Below, in pieces: positions 28,964 to 38,458 of a stretch of DNA of 64,000 bases. The DNA lies in the NCBI RefSeq assembly GCF_004614235.1, contig NZ_SPVH01000006.1:744001-808000 (forward strand). Direction: 5' to 3'. The DNA comes from Brevundimonas intermedia. Lineage in GTDB: Bacteria; Pseudomonadota; Alphaproteobacteria; Caulobacterales; Caulobacteraceae. The notes under the pieces were generated by a model. It made no database searches. It saw nothing but the letters and a program-made list of their open reading frames with translations, and had not been told where the DNA came from. The position numbers were made by a program, and so were the translations under genes. Every line of letters begins with the position of its first letter. Position 1 is the stretch's first letter.

Positions 28964-29016
28964 GCCTTCAGCCTATCATCCCTGAACCGTTTGGCGAACG
29001 ACGCCTGGAGCGACGA

Positions 29017-29703
29017 TCAACTGGCCGCTTGGGCCTCGCGATAGCGCATGTCGCGTGGCCCGTGGGCGGCGATGGTGGCGCACTGATCGGCGACGGCCTT
29101 TTTGTAAGCCGGGCGATCCAGACAGCGATCATGGTAGGCTTGGAGCGCCGGAAACGCTTCCAGCAGCTTCAGCGACGCGGCGATCTTCAGCACCGAACTC
29201 ATCATCAGGTCTGCGACGGTGAAGTCCTCGCCGACCAGCCAGTCCCTGCCGCCCAGCGCCGTCTGAAGCTCGCCCAGGCGCTGCTCCGCAAAAGGCACGA
29301 CCTGCGGCCGCCGCACGGCCTTGGCCGCCTCGTCTGGCATGAAGAACTCGGCCTCGGCGACATTGGCCAACGCCCCTTCGACGCTGTTCAGGGCGGCGAA
29401 ATACCAGCCCAGAACCTGCGCCCGCATCACCGGATCGGACGGGATCAGCACGCCCGCCCGCTCGGCGATGTCCCAGACGATGGCGCCGCTCTCGAACATC
29501 GGCGGGCGACCGTCCTCTTCCAGCGTCGGCACCTGGCCGAACGGCTGACGCGCCCTGTGGTCTGCCGACTTCTGATCGACCGCGTCCAGCAGCCGGATTT
29601 CATACGGCCAGCCCGCTTCGTTCAGGATCCATCGCACCCGGTGGTCGCGCACCTGGCCGGCGGCGAAGGGCGGAACCCATTTGAAGGCGGTGACGGTGAT
29701 CAT
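29017..29703 (-). CDS. Glutathione S-transferase family protein
   Basis: A 228-aa protein with an N-terminal thioredoxin-like domain (VTAFKWVPPFAAGQVRDHRVRWILNEAG, then FGQVPTLEEDG and the glutathione gamma-glutamyl contact FESGAIV) and a C-terminal all-helical domain (WLVGEDFTVADLMMSSVL is the N-capping motif). ATG 29703 matches the domain start; the frame remains open upstream into a shadow of the next gene. It sits between frmA and fghA, so a thiol-conjugation role in the same detoxification group is plausible. Confidence 0.9.
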   Translation of the reverse strand: MITVTAFKWVPPFAAGQVRDHRVRWILNEAGWPYEIRLLDAVDQKSADHRARQPFGQVPTLEEDGRPPMFESGAIVWDIAERAGVLIPSDPVMRAQVLGWYFAALNSVEGALANVAEAEFFMPDEAAKAVRRPQVVPFAEQRLGELQTALGGRDWLVGEDFTVADLMMSSVLKIAASLKLLEAFPALQAYHDRCLDRPAYKKAVADQCATIAAHGPRDMRYREAQAAS

Positions 29704-29787
29704 GGCGATCTTCCTCTCCTGTCCGAAACCGAACGTGTCACGGGCTTGCGCGTTGCGGGCGCCGGTCAGGTGGATTAGCCAGAGGGC

Positions 29788-30627
29788 ATGACCTTCGAGA
29801 CCACCAAGACCCACATCGTCCACGGCGGAACCCTCCGCTATCTGAAGCACGACAGCACCGCGACCGGCACGCCCATGACCCTGTCGGTCTTCACGCCGGC
29901 GGGCGAGGGGCCTTTTCCCGTGCTGATCTGGCTGTCGGGCCTGACCTGCACCGAGGACAATTTCACCACCAAGGCCGGCGCCTACCGGGCCGCCGCCGAA
30001 CACGGCGTCATCATCGTCGCGCCGGACACCAGCCCGCGTGGGGAAGGCGTCGCCGACGACCCCGCCTATGACCTGGGTCAGGGCGCGGGCTTCTATCTGG
30101 ATGCGACGCAGGCCCCCTGGGCTCCGCATTTCCGCATGGAAACCTATGTCGCCGAAGAACTGATCGCCCTGATCGACGCCGCGTTCCCGACCACGGGCGC
30201 CCGCGCCATCAGCGGCCATTCAATGGGCGGTCACGGCGCCCTGACCTTGGCGCTGAACCACCCTGACCTGTTCCGGTCCGTCTCCGCCTTCGCCCCAATC
30301 TGCTCGCCGACCCAGTGCGCCTGGGGCGAAAAGGCCTTCACCGCCTATCTCGGTGACGACCGTGCGACTTGGGACCGCCACGACGCCGCCAAGCTGATCG
30401 CGGCCGGTGCCGCACGCGGGATCTATGACGACATCCTGATCGACCAGGGCGACGCCGACAGCTTCCTGACCGACCAGCTGAAGCCCGAACTGCTGCAAGC
30501 CGCCGCCGACGCCGCCGGCCAGAAGATCACCCTGCGCATGCAGCCCGGCTACGACCACTCCTACTTCTTCATGACCAGCTTCATCGCCGACCACGTCGCC
30601 TTCCATGCTGAGCGGTTGAAGGGCTGA
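29788..30627 (+). CDS. fghA: S-formylglutathione hydrolase
   Basis: A 279-aa esterase-D-type alpha/beta hydrolase that splits S-formylglutathione to formate and glutathione, the step after FrmA. The oxyanion/Cys segment WLSGLTCTEDNF, the nucleophile elbow GHSMGGHGAL, the Asp of DQGDADSFL and the His of GYDHSYFFM are all visible. Full length for the family. frmB is an alternative symbol. Confidence 0.96.
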   Translation: MTFETTKTHIVHGGTLRYLKHDSTATGTPMTLSVFTPAGEGPFPVLIWLSGLTCTEDNFTTKAGAYRAAAEHGVIIVAPDTSPRGEGVADDPAYDLGQGAGFYLDATQAPWAPHFRMETYVAEELIALIDAAFPTTGARAISGHSMGGHGALTLALNHPDLFRSVSAFAPICSPTQCAWGEKAFTAYLGDDRATWDRHDAAKLIAAGAARGIYDDILIDQGDADSFLTDQLKPELLQAAADAAGQKITLRMQPGYDHSYFFMTSFIADHVAFHAERLKG

Positions 30628-30667
30628 CCGACTGTCGCTGATCGCCTAGCGGTGATAGAGGGGCGCC

Positions 30668-30895
30668 ATGAGCGCTCCCGATCCCTACGAACCGATGTTT
30701 TCCGCCCTGTGCCGCGAGGTGGGCTATTGCCTGCACGCCAAGGGCCAGAAGCGCGTGATCGAGGCCCTGCCCAAGGGCCTGGACGCCGCCGTGCGCGCCG
30801 TCTTCGCCGCCGAGGGCGTGGACGAGCCCAATGCGCCGGGCGACGTGAAGCGCGCCGTGCGCGAGTGCCTGAAGGCGAACTTGCCCGCCGTCTGA
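30668..30895 (+). CDS. Small conserved hypothetical protein
   Basis: A 75-aa protein with two Cys residues near the N-terminus (FSALCREVGYCLHAKGQ) and an otherwise helical, mixed-charge sequence. No signal or membrane span. It starts 40 bases after fghA on the same strand and may be co-transcribed. Function unknown. Confidence 0.6.
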   Translation: MSAPDPYEPMFSALCREVGYCLHAKGQKRVIEALPKGLDAAVRAVFAAEGVDEPNAPGDVKRAVRECLKANLPAV

Positions 30896-30905
30896 CCCGA
30901 TACCC

Positions 30906-31196
30906 TCAGGGCGTCGGCGCGATCTCGGTCGTGGTTCCCGAAGGCGTCGTGACAGTGCGGGTCGTCACGGGCGCCTTGCCCGTCTCCTCGACGGTGGTCG
31001 TCGTCGAAGACCAGACCGTATGACTGACGCGGCAGGTCTTGCCCCCATAGTTATCCGCGCCGATGGCGGGCTCTTGGGTGCAGGTCGGCGTTTGGTTGGC
31101 CATGTCCGCCGCAGCCTGGTCCAGCGCCTCGAAACCAGCGCAGCCGCTTGCTGAAACGGCGAGCGCCAGCACAGCGACGAATGCGATACGCGACAT
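30906..31196 (-). CDS. Small lipoprotein, unknown function
   Basis: A 96-aa protein with a lipoprotein signal (lipobox ending VSASGC) and a mature part that contains a Cys pair (CTQEPAIG and KTCRVSH) and a Thr-rich tail (SSTTTTVEETGKAPVTTRT). ATG 31196 is chosen because it begins the signal peptide; the frame stays open upstream. No family recognised. Confidence 0.75.
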   Translation of the reverse strand: MSRIAFVAVLALAVSASGCAGFEALDQAAADMANQTPTCTQEPAIGADNYGGKTCRVSHTVWSSTTTTVEETGKAPVTTRTVTTPSGTTTEIAPTP

Positions 31197-31344
31197 TACA
31201 GCCTCCGATTGACGGATGGACAATCGCGCGCCTTGTGGGCCAATGCAAATGGCCAAGCTGAACAAAAACGCGATGAAATCGCTTGGGTCAGACGCCACAG
31301 CCCCTAAATGGGGTTCAGGAACAAACCGTCTTCAGGAGACTGAC

Positions 31345-31956
31345 ATGGCCTTCACCCTGCCCCCGCTGCCCTACGCCTATGACGCGCTGGAGCCGGCCAT
31401 CGACAAGGAGACGATGACCTTCCACCACGACAAGCACCACCAGACCTATGTCGACAACCTGAACAAGGCCGTCGACGCCGACGCCGGTCTGCAGGGCAAG
31501 TCGCTGGAAGAGATCTTCACCAGCATCTCGACCGCGCCCAAGGCCGTCCGCAACAACGGCGGCGGTCACTGGAACCACAGCCTGTTCTGGGAACTGCTGG
31601 CCCCGGCCGATCAGGCCGGCGAACCGTCCGCTGAACTCGCCGCCGCCATCGACGCCGACCTGGGCGGCATGGACAAGTTCAAGGAAGACTTCAACGCCGC
31701 CGGCGCCGCACAGTTCGGCTCGGGCTGGGCCTGGCTGATCGTCCAGAACGGCAAGCTGAAGATCACCTCGACCCCCAACCAAGACAATCCGCTGATGGAT
31801 GTCGTGGACGAGCGCGGCGAAGTCATCCTGGGCGCCGACGTCTGGGAACACGCCTACTATCTGAAATACCAGAACCGCCGCGCCGACTATCTGAAGTCGT
31901 TCTGGTCGGTGGTGAACTGGAACAAGGTCAACGAACTGTACGAAGCCGCCAAGTAA
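31345..31956 (+). CDS. Superoxide dismutase, iron/manganese family
   Basis: A 203-aa cytoplasmic enzyme that dismutates superoxide. Metal ligands appear in [21 protein letters not shown], and [11 protein letters not shown]. Two positions often used to separate the metals read like the manganese type: Gly (not Gln) before the second His, and Gln in the NQDNPLM segment. The overall start ([17 protein letters not shown]) resembles proteins named SodB in Caulobacterales, so the metal is left open. ATG at 31345 has AGGAG at 31334. A strong terminator follows. Confidence 0.95.
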   Translation: MAFTLPPLPYAYDALEPAIDKETMTFHHDKHHQTYVDNLNKAVDADAGLQGKSLEEIFTSISTAPKAVRNNGGGHWNHSLFWELLAPADQAGEPSAELAAAIDADLGGMDKFKEDFNAAGAAQFGSGWAWLIVQNGKLKITSTPNQDNPLMDVVDERGEVILGADVWEHAYYLKYQNRRADYLKSFWSVVNWNKVNELYEAAK

Positions 31957-31995
31957 GGCCCGCCACAGATCGCGATCTAGATCGAGACAAGACGA

Positions 31996-32024
31996 CGCCC
32001 GCCGGAACCTCCGGCGGGCGTTTT
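31996..32024 (+). terminator. Rho-independent terminator after superoxide dismutase
   Basis: A perfect 10-bp GC-rich stem (CGCCCGCCGG and CCGGCGGGCG) with an AACCT loop is followed by TTTT. Confidence 0.92.
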
Positions 32025-32056
32025 CGATTCAGGTTCTACAGACGGAGAGTGAAGCG

Positions 32057-32995
32057 ATGCGGATGATGATGACGGGGGCGGCCCTGGCCTGCCTGACCTT
32101 GGCGGCGTGCAATCCACAGGCGGGCCAGCAGAAGCCCGGCGATCACGCCCCGCCCACGCCGCAGCAGACGGTCGCCGCCCCGGCGGAAAAGCCGGTCTAT
32201 CGGTTCAAGGTCGGCGCGCTGGACGCCATCGCCCTGTTCGACGGCGAGAACCCGGTCAAGAACGACAACCAGACGTTCGGCGTCGGCCTGAACCCGCAGG
32301 CGGTCGCCGCGTCCCTGACCGCCGCAGGACAGCCGGCCGATCCGATCATGCTGGAAATCCATCCGCTGTTGGTCAGGAACGGCGACCGGACCATGCTGTT
32401 CGACACCGGCCTGGGCGAGGGCAAGGGCCAGCTGATGGACAGCCTGCAAAAGGCCGGCGTCGATCCGGCCTCCATCACCGACGTGCTGATCTCGCACGGC
32501 CACCCCGACCATGTCGGCGGCCTGATCCGCGCCGGCGGCCTGGCCTTTCCCAGTGCGGCGATCCGCATGTCGCAAGCGGAGTGGGCGTCGGTGCGCGCCA
32601 ATCCCGAGCTGGCCGATCTGGTGCGCATCATCACGCCCAAGGTTCAGGCCTTCGCGCCGGGCGGAGAGGTCGCGCCGGGCGTCACGGCCCAGGACACGGC
32701 GGGCCATACGCCGGGCCACGTCGCCTATCTGATCGCGGACGGACAGAACCAGCTGCTCTTCACCGGCGACCTGATGCACCACTGGATTCTGTCAGTGGAG
32801 CATCCCGACTGGCGCGTCGGCTATGACGACGATCAGACGGCGGGCGAGAAGGCGCGGCTGGATCAGGTGACGGCGCTGCGTCACTCCGGCGCCCACATCT
32901 ACGCCTATCACTTCCCCTTCCCGGGGCTGGGCAAGATCGCCACCCGCGAGAGCCGGGCGATGTTCATCTCAGAGGCGCAATCAGCGACGGACTAG
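32057..32995 (+). CDS. MBL-fold metallohydrolase lipoprotein
   Basis: A 312-aa exported protein with a lipobox (LTLAAC at residue 18) and a metallo-beta-lactamase fold. Zinc ligands are in ISHGHPDHVGG, the TAGHTPGHVAYL motif and the LLFTGDLMHH strand, with a last His in YAYHFPFPG. It resembles quorum-quenching-like or other MBL hydrolases with a signal; there is no sign that it is a classical beta-lactamase. Its stop overlaps the convergent small gene by 4 bases. Confidence 0.9.
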   Translation: MRMMMTGAALACLTLAACNPQAGQQKPGDHAPPTPQQTVAAPAEKPVYRFKVGALDAIALFDGENPVKNDNQTFGVGLNPQAVAASLTAAGQPADPIMLEIHPLLVRNGDRTMLFDTGLGEGKGQLMDSLQKAGVDPASITDVLISHGHPDHVGGLIRAGGLAFPSAAIRMSQAEWASVRANPELADLVRIITPKVQAFAPGGEVAPGVTAQDTAGHTPGHVAYLIADGQNQLLFTGDLMHHWILSVEHPDWRVGYDDDQTAGEKARLDQVTALRHSGAHIYAYHFPFPGLGKIATRESRAMFISEAQSATD

Positions 32996-33213
32996 ATACG
33001 AAGATCCAGACTGTGCCGGGCGCGTTCGTTCATGCGTTCGGCATGGTGCTGGCGCAGCATCCGTCGCTGTCGAAGCATCTCGTGAATTCCGTCTGCCAGT
33101 TCGAGCAGCTGACCGTCGCTCAGCGGCTCGACGAGGTCGATCAGCTTGGTTTTCAGCGTCGCGAACGCCGGCTCGGACAGGCCGGTCTGGAAGGTCTTGG
33201 CTTCATTCGTCAC
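32992..33213 (-). CDS. Small hypothetical protein
   Basis: A 73-aa, charged, helical protein starting at GTG 33213, with an AGGAGG-like ribosome site upstream. The middle reads LIDLVEPLSDGQLLELADGI and the tail is rich in Arg, His and Met (MLRQRRMLRQHHAERMN), suggesting coiled helices and possible nucleic acid or protein contact. No family recognised. Confidence 0.55.
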   Translation of the reverse strand: MTNEAKTFQTGLSEPAFATLKTKLIDLVEPLSDGQLLELADGIHEMLRQRRMLRQHHAERMNERARHSLDLRI

Positions 33214-33473
33214 CCTTCGTCCTCCTCTATCGTCTCAGGCGACTGGAGGCTTCACCCGGTCGGAAAGGGATGGGTGCGGGCCATCGTTCCATTCCATCGT
33301 GCTTAACGGCCCGTCCGGCTTGACTCTGCCAGCCCCTCTGGCCATAAGCGCCGCCTTCCATGTCTCTGGTTTGCGCCAGCGACGGGATTGATGACGGAAG
33401 ATGCGTGGACCGCCGTTGAGATCGCATTCCCAATCGAGGGGACGCCGGGCCGTATCGTTGAAAAGAGAATAGA

Positions 33474-34091
33474 ATGTCCAAGCGCCACAGCGCCAAATAC
33501 AAGATCGACCGCGCCATGGGTGAGAACCTGTGGGGCCGCGCCAAGTCGCCGGTCAACAAGCGTTCTTACGGTCCCGGTCAGCACGGTCAGCGTCGCAAGT
33601 CGAAGGTTTCGGACTTCGGTCTGCAACTGAAGGCCAAGCAGAAGCTGAAGGGCTATTACGGCAACATCACCGAGAAGCAGTTCGCCAAGACCTACGACGA
33701 AGCCACGCGTCGCAAGGGCAACACCTCGGAAAACCTGATCGGCCTGCTGGAATCGCGTCTGGACGCCATCGTCTACCGCGCCAAGTTCGTCCCGACCGTC
33801 TGGGCCGCCCGTCAGTTCGTCAACCACGGCCACGTCACGGTCAACGGCAAGAAGGTCGACATCGCCTCCTACCGCGTGAAGCCGGACGACGTCGTCACGG
33901 TCAAGGAAAAGTCGCGCAGCATGGCTCTGGTGATTGAAGCCCAGACGTCGTCGGAACGCGACGTTCCGGATTACCTGGAACTGTCGGACCGCTCGTTCTC
34001 GGTTCGCTACGTCCGCGTCCCGGAACTGTCGGACGTGCCGTACGCCGTGAAGATGGAACCGAACTTGGTCGTCGAATACTACGCTTCGTAA
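33474..34091 (+). CDS. rpsD: 30S ribosomal protein S4
   Basis: RpsD (205 aa) binds 16S rRNA early in assembly of the small subunit. The N-terminal domain ([19 protein letters not shown]) is the alphaproteobacterial form, without the zinc Cys motif of some bacteria. The S4 RNA-binding domain (about residues 95-160) has [14 protein letters not shown] and [11 protein letters not shown]. The gene stands alone, not in the alpha operon, as is usual in this group. Full length; the terminator at 34116 follows. Confidence 0.98.
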   Translation: MSKRHSAKYKIDRAMGENLWGRAKSPVNKRSYGPGQHGQRRKSKVSDFGLQLKAKQKLKGYYGNITEKQFAKTYDEATRRKGNTSENLIGLLESRLDAIVYRAKFVPTVWAARQFVNHGHVTVNGKKVDIASYRVKPDDVVTVKEKSRSMALVIEAQTSSERDVPDYLELSDRSFSVRYVRVPELSDVPYAVKMEPNLVVEYYAS

Positions 34092-34115
34092 GCGAAGCCT
34101 CGACCAGTTGAGTTT

Positions 34116-34152
34116 GAAGGGCCTCGGACTCGTCCGGGGCCCTTCGTTTTTT
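34116..34152 (+). terminator. Rho-independent terminator after rpsD
   Basis: Stem GAAGGGCCTCGGA pairs with TCCGGGGCCCTTC (one wobble) around CTCG, then G and six T. Confidence 0.95.
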
Positions 34153-34225
34153 ACCCTGTTCCCTCCACGGGCGAACAGGCGCATTCTCGGCCCGTTCAGG
34201 CTTTGAGAGACAGGGGAGGTCGTCG

Positions 34226-34606
34226 GTGCGCGACTCCATCATCGGACGACTGGCCTTGATCGCCGCCGCATCGGCGAGCCTTGCCGCATGCGCCACCGGC
34301 GGCGAGCCGTCCGTCTCGACCCAGGGCATGCCCGGCGCGCTGGAGCCGATCCACGCCGCCGCCTTCACCAAGGACGAGGCCGTCTTCTGGGTCAGTTCGA
34401 ACGGCTGCACCGACAAGGAAGACCTGATCCCTATCGTCAGCCTGCAGGGCGGCGCCGCCGTCATCACCCTGCGCCGCATCGACGAGGACAAGTGCCGCCA
34501 GGACTTGGTCGAGGGCGTCGAGCTGAAGTGGTCGTTCGAGGAACTGGGCCTGCCGCCCGGCTCGCCCATCAGCGTCAACAATCCCTATCAATTGCCGCGT
34601 TCCTGA
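34226..34606 (+). CDS. Small lipoprotein with Cys-pair domain, paralog A
   Basis: A 126-aa lipoprotein (lipobox ASLAAC) starting at GTG 34226 with GGGGAGG five bases upstream. The mature C-terminal half, from FWVSSNGCTDKEDL to ELGLPPGSPI, matches the protein at 38458-38838 over about 65 residues (SNGCT, ITLRR, a second Cys, then GVELKW versus GVELRW, and LGL-PG). The two conserved Cys residues about 40 apart probably form a disulfide. Function unknown. Confidence 0.78.
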   Translation: MRDSIIGRLALIAAASASLAACATGGEPSVSTQGMPGALEPIHAAAFTKDEAVFWVSSNGCTDKEDLIPIVSLQGGAAVITLRRIDEDKCRQDLVEGVELKWSFEELGLPPGSPISVNNPYQLPRS

Positions 34607-34702
34607 TCCCGGATAGGGATTGGTTAAGCCTGTTCGGGCGCGTCTGATTAAATTCTCTGCTGCTACGGAGCCAGGCTGTCTTCTCCACGGTCTGTAGCTT
34701 TC

Positions 34703-37063
34703 ATGCGCTTTCTCACCTGCCTGACCGACGACCATAACCTCTGGCTGGTCGGGCTCGCGGCCGGCCTGTGCCTGGTCGGCTCCATCATCACCTTCCGCCT
34801 CTATCGCCGGCTGCGCGCCGCCGAAAAGGGCACGCGTCTGGCCTGGGCCTTCATGGGCGCGGTGGCGACCGGGGCGACGATCTGGTGCACCCATTTCGTG
34901 GCGATGATCGCCTATGAGCCGGGCGCCGCCATCCGCTACGAGCCGGTCCTGACGGGCGTCTCCCTGGGCGTCGCCATCGCCGGCAGCGCCCTGGCGCTGT
35001 GGGTCGCCTCGCGGACCCTGCGGTTCTCGGCCGAGATCGGCGGCGTGCTGTTCGGCCTGACCGTCGTGGCGATGCACTATACCGGTATGGCGGCCTTTGC
35101 GACCGATGCGGTCATTCACTGGTCCGCCGCCTATATCGCCGCCTCGATCCTGGGCGCCGTCGTCTTCGGCGCCCTGGCGTTCAACCGCGCACGCCGTCCC
35201 GGACAGATCGCGCCGGTCGCGTTGATGGTCCTGGGGATCGTCGCGCTGCACTTCACCGGCATGGCCGCGATGACGGTCATACCCCTGTCGCCGCTGGTCG
35301 ACGCCGTCGCCGCCGATTCCGCCAATGTGATCATGGCCTTCGCCGTCTCCGCCGTCGGCCTGATGATGCTGGGCACCGGCGTCGCCAGCCACGCCCTGGA
35401 CATGCAGTCCCGGCTCCAGGCCAAGGCGCGGCTGGATCACCTGATCGAGGGCAGCGTGGACGGCATGGTGGTCGAGCAGGACGGCCTGATCCTGGCCGCC
35501 AACGCCGCCTTCGCCGAACTGTCGGGCATGGACCGCAACGCGCTGGTCGGGGAGCCGCTGTCGCGCTGGATCGTCCAGACCGCCGACCTGACTGTCGGCG
35601 GCCTGACGCAGTCACGGCTGGTCGCAGCGGGCGGGACCGAAATCCCGGTCGAGATCGCCGTGCGTCGCGACGGCGGTCACGCGGTCGAAGCCGACCTGAT
35701 GATCTATGCCGTGCGCGACCTGCGCACGCGCCTGGCCCAGGAACGTCGCATCGCACACCTGGCGCGCAACGACAGCCTGACCGGCCTGCCGAACCGCTCG
35801 TCCTTCCTCGAATGGCTGACGCGCCAGACCGCCGACGACAGCGCCGCGACCCGGGTCGCCCTGCTCGCCATCGACCTGGACCGGTTCAAGGAGGTCAACG
35901 ACGTTCACGGCCACGCCGCGGGCGACCAGCTTCTGATCCGCATCGCCGAACGGATGAAGGCCAGCCTGCGCCCCGGCGAGTTCGTGGCTCGTCTGGGCGG
36001 CGACGAGTTCGTAGCCGTGGTTGCGGTCGAACAGCGCGAGGACGCGCTCGGCCTGGTCGACCGTCTGCGCCAGGCCGTCATCGCGCCGGTCATGCTCGAA
36101 CATGCCGAGGTCGCCTGCGGCCTCAGCGTGGGGGTCGCCGTCTGGCCAGACGACGCACGCGACATCTCGGCCCTGATCAACGACGCGGATCTGGCCATGT
36201 ACCGCGCCAAGGCCTCGCTGGGGACCGACGTCTGCTTCTACGAGGAAGAGATGGACGAGGCGGTGCGCAACCGCCGGCGCATGGCCCAACAGATGCGCGA
36301 GGCCCTGGACCAGGGCCAGTTCAGCCTGAATTGGCAGATCCAGGCCGCTGTCGATACGGGCGAAATCACCGGCTATGAGGTTCTGCTGCGCTGGATCCAG
36401 CCTGACGGGACCTTCATCTCACCGGCGGACTTCATCCCCCTGGCCGAAGAGAACGGCCTGATCCTGCCGATCGGGGAATGGGTGCTGCGCACCGCCTGCG
36501 CCGAGGCCGCCGCCTGGGCCGAGCCGCACAAGATCGCCGTCAACCTGTCGCCAGTCCAGCTGGGCCACGTCGATCTGCCGCGCCTGGTGCATCAGATCCT
36601 GATCGAGACTGGCCTGCCAGCCGCGCGACTGGAGCTGGAGATCACCGAGACGGCCATGATCACCGATATGGAGCGCACCACCCACGTGCTGCGCCAGCTG
36701 AAGCTGCTGGGCGTGTCCATCGCCATGGACGATTTCGGCACCGGCTATTCGTCCCTGTCCACCCTGCGCGCCTTCCCGTTCGACAAGATCAAGCTGGACC
36801 GCTCCTTCATGTCGGAACTGGACGGCGGACCGCAATCCGCCGCCATCATCCGCGCCGTTCTGGCCCTCGGCGAAAGCCTTGCGATCCCGGTTTTGGCCGA
36901 GGGCGTCGAGACGCTGGAACAGCTGACCTTCCTGCGCGACCAGGGTTGCGACGAGGTTCAGGGCTATCTGTTGGGTCGCCCGCAGAAGACGGCCGAAGGC
37001 CACATCCAGCAGGCGGCGCGCGTCCTGTGGGACGGCGCACCACCGCTGGAAGACGCCGCCTGA
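34703..37063 (+). CDS. MHYT-PAS-GGDEF-EAL c-di-GMP enzyme
   Basis: A 786-aa inner-membrane protein. Seven predicted spans (about residues 10-230) carry the MHYT sensor repeats (WCTHFVAMIAYEPG, MHYTGMAAF, HFTGMAAMTV), thought to bind copper and sense a diatomic gas. A PAS domain (about 245-340), a GGDEF cyclase domain with intact LGGDEF and an EAL phosphodiesterase domain follow. In the latter, the signature reads EVLLRW, and the metal and loop-6 motifs (ELEITETAM, MDDFGTGYSS, KLDRSF, AEGVET) are complete. The inhibitory RxxD site ahead of GGDEF reads RPGE, so product inhibition may be lost. The enzyme can in principle make and break c-di-GMP. Confidence 0.95.
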   Translation: MRFLTCLTDDHNLWLVGLAAGLCLVGSIITFRLYRRLRAAEKGTRLAWAFMGAVATGATIWCTHFVAMIAYEPGAAIRYEPVLTGVSLGVAIAGSALALWVASRTLRFSAEIGGVLFGLTVVAMHYTGMAAFATDAVIHWSAAYIAASILGAVVFGALAFNRARRPGQIAPVALMVLGIVALHFTGMAAMTVIPLSPLVDAVAADSANVIMAFAVSAVGLMMLGTGVASHALDMQSRLQAKARLDHLIEGSVDGMVVEQDGLILAANAAFAELSGMDRNALVGEPLSRWIVQTADLTVGGLTQSRLVAAGGTEIPVEIAVRRDGGHAVEADLMIYAVRDLRTRLAQERRIAHLARNDSLTGLPNRSSFLEWLTRQTADDSAATRVALLAIDLDRFKEVNDVHGHAAGDQLLIRIAERMKASLRPGEFVARLGGDEFVAVVAVEQREDALGLVDRLRQAVIAPVMLEHAEVACGLSVGVAVWPDDARDISALINDADLAMYRAKASLGTDVCFYEEEMDEAVRNRRRMAQQMREALDQGQFSLNWQIQAAVDTGEITGYEVLLRWIQPDGTFISPADFIPLAEENGLILPIGEWVLRTACAEAAAWAEPHKIAVNLSPVQLGHVDLPRLVHQILIETGLPAARLELEITETAMITDMERTTHVLRQLKLLGVSIAMDDFGTGYSSLSTLRAFPFDKIKLDRSFMSELDGGPQSAAIIRAVLALGESLAIPVLAEGVETLEQLTFLRDQGCDEVQGYLLGRPQKTAEGHIQQAARVLWDGAPPLEDAA

Positions 37064-37076
37064 TCAGGCCGCCCGC

Positions 37077-38180
37077 CTAGCCGGCCTTGCCGTAGCCCGG
37101 CCAATATTTCTTGCCGGCCCGCTCGTATTGCGGAGGCAGGCCCTCTTCGTCGCCCAGCGCCACGGCCGCATGATGCGCCCAGTTCGGATCGTCCAGCGCC
37201 GCACGGGCGATGGCGATCAGATCCGCCTGACCTGAGGCCACGATGTCCTCGGCCTGTTGCGGATCGAAGATCATACCCACGGCCATGACGTTGGCGTCCG
37301 GCGTCGCCGCCTTCACCGCCTGCGCGAACTGCAGCTGATAGCCCGGCTCGGCGCCCGGAATGTCGGCGCGCGCGACATTGCCGCCCGACGTCAGGTGCAG
37401 ATAGTCATAGCCCATGTCGTGCAGCGCCTGACCGAAGGCCGTGACCTCGTCCAGCGCGATGCCGCCCTCGACCCAGTCCGACCCGTTGAACCGCACGCCC
37501 AGCGCCTTGGTCCGGGGCCAGGCGTCGCGCAGGGCCTGCGCGACCCGTAGCGGGAAGCGCGCCCGGCTCTCGAACCCGCCGCCGAAATCGTCGGTGCGGT
37601 GATTGGACAGGGGCGACAGGAACTGGGTCAGCAGGTAGCCGTGGGCGGCGTGCAACTCGACCAGATCGAACCCGGCCCGGTCGGCGCGGCGCGCGGCGTC
37701 CTCGAAGGCGGAGACGACGCGGTCCATGTCGGCCTGGCTCATCGCCGTCGGGGTGTGCCAGTCGTCCTTGAACGGTTCGGCCGAGGCGCTGAACGTCTCC
37801 CATGCGCCCTCGTCGGCGCCCAAGGCGCGACCGCCCTTCCACGGCGCGCTGGTCGAGGCCTTGCGCCCCGCGTGGCCCAGCTGAACCCCGATCGGCGTGT
37901 CGCTGTAGGTGCGGATGTCAGTGATGATTTGCGCGAAGGCGGCTTCCTGGGCGTCGTTCCACAGGCCGGTGTCGTCCGGCGTGATCCGTCCCGCGGCCTC
38001 GACCCCGGTCGCCTCCACGATGACCAGACCCGCGCCCGAGATCGCCAGCTTGCCCAGGTGCTGCACGTGCCAGGGCTGGGGCACGCCGTCGATGGCGGAA
38101 TACTGGCACATCGGGGCGATGACGACGCGGTTCTTCAGCGTCAGGGGCCCCACGGCGCGGGGCGAGAACAGCAGGCTCAT
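37077..38180 (-). CDS. NADH:flavin oxidoreductase (old yellow enzyme, YqjM type)
   Basis: A 367-aa FMN enzyme that reduces activated C=C bonds with NAD(P)H. Family motifs: APMCQYSA near the start (the Cys is the redox-sensing residue of YqjM-type enzymes), QLGHAGRKAS, ELHAAHGYLLTQFLSPLSN, the His-Asn pair and SRARFPLRV, with the phosphate-binding IFDPQQAEDIV and ADLIAIARA near the end. ATG 38180 gives the standard length; the open frame upstream is not used. Physiological substrate unknown. Confidence 0.95.
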   Translation of the reverse strand: MSLLFSPRAVGPLTLKNRVVIAPMCQYSAIDGVPQPWHVQHLGKLAISGAGLVIVEATGVEAAGRITPDDTGLWNDAQEAAFAQIITDIRTYSDTPIGVQLGHAGRKASTSAPWKGGRALGADEGAWETFSASAEPFKDDWHTPTAMSQADMDRVVSAFEDAARRADRAGFDLVELHAAHGYLLTQFLSPLSNHRTDDFGGGFESRARFPLRVAQALRDAWPRTKALGVRFNGSDWVEGGIALDEVTAFGQALHDMGYDYLHLTSGGNVARADIPGAEPGYQLQFAQAVKAATPDANVMAVGMIFDPQQAEDIVASGQADLIAIARAALDDPNWAHHAAVALGDEEGLPPQYERAGKKYWPGYGKAG

Positions 38181-38341
38181 GAGAAACGATCCGATGGGAA
38201 GGGGAGGGACCGTAGCTATGGCGGTTGCAGACGCGTTCAAGCCCAGCCTGTCCGATTGTTCATCCAGCTTGCCGATTATTCACGTGTGCGGAACCGACCC
38301 GCGCGGCACAAAGGGCCAAGCTTTCAAAGGGGAACAACCAA

Positions 38342-38458
38342 ATGCTTCGTCTCGCTCTCGCCATCGCCATCGCCGCTCCGCTGCTGTCGGGCTGCATCAT
38401 CGTCTCGACCGAAAAGCCGACCACGCGGGTCATCACCGCCCCGGCCTCGGGTCAGTGA
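38342..38458 (+). CDS. Very small lipoprotein (38 aa)
   Basis: ATG 38342 opens a 38-residue peptide that is almost all lipoprotein signal (LALAIAIAAPLLSGC, a good lipobox) plus about 22 mature residues ending TAPASGQ. Its stop overlaps the next start (TGATG), so it is translationally coupled to the paralog B lipoprotein. It is too small for most gene finders. Such short lipopeptides may be lysis- or entericidin-like, but there is no direct evidence here. Confidence 0.6.
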   Translation: MLRLALAIAIAAPLLSGCIIVSTEKPTTRVITAPASGQ

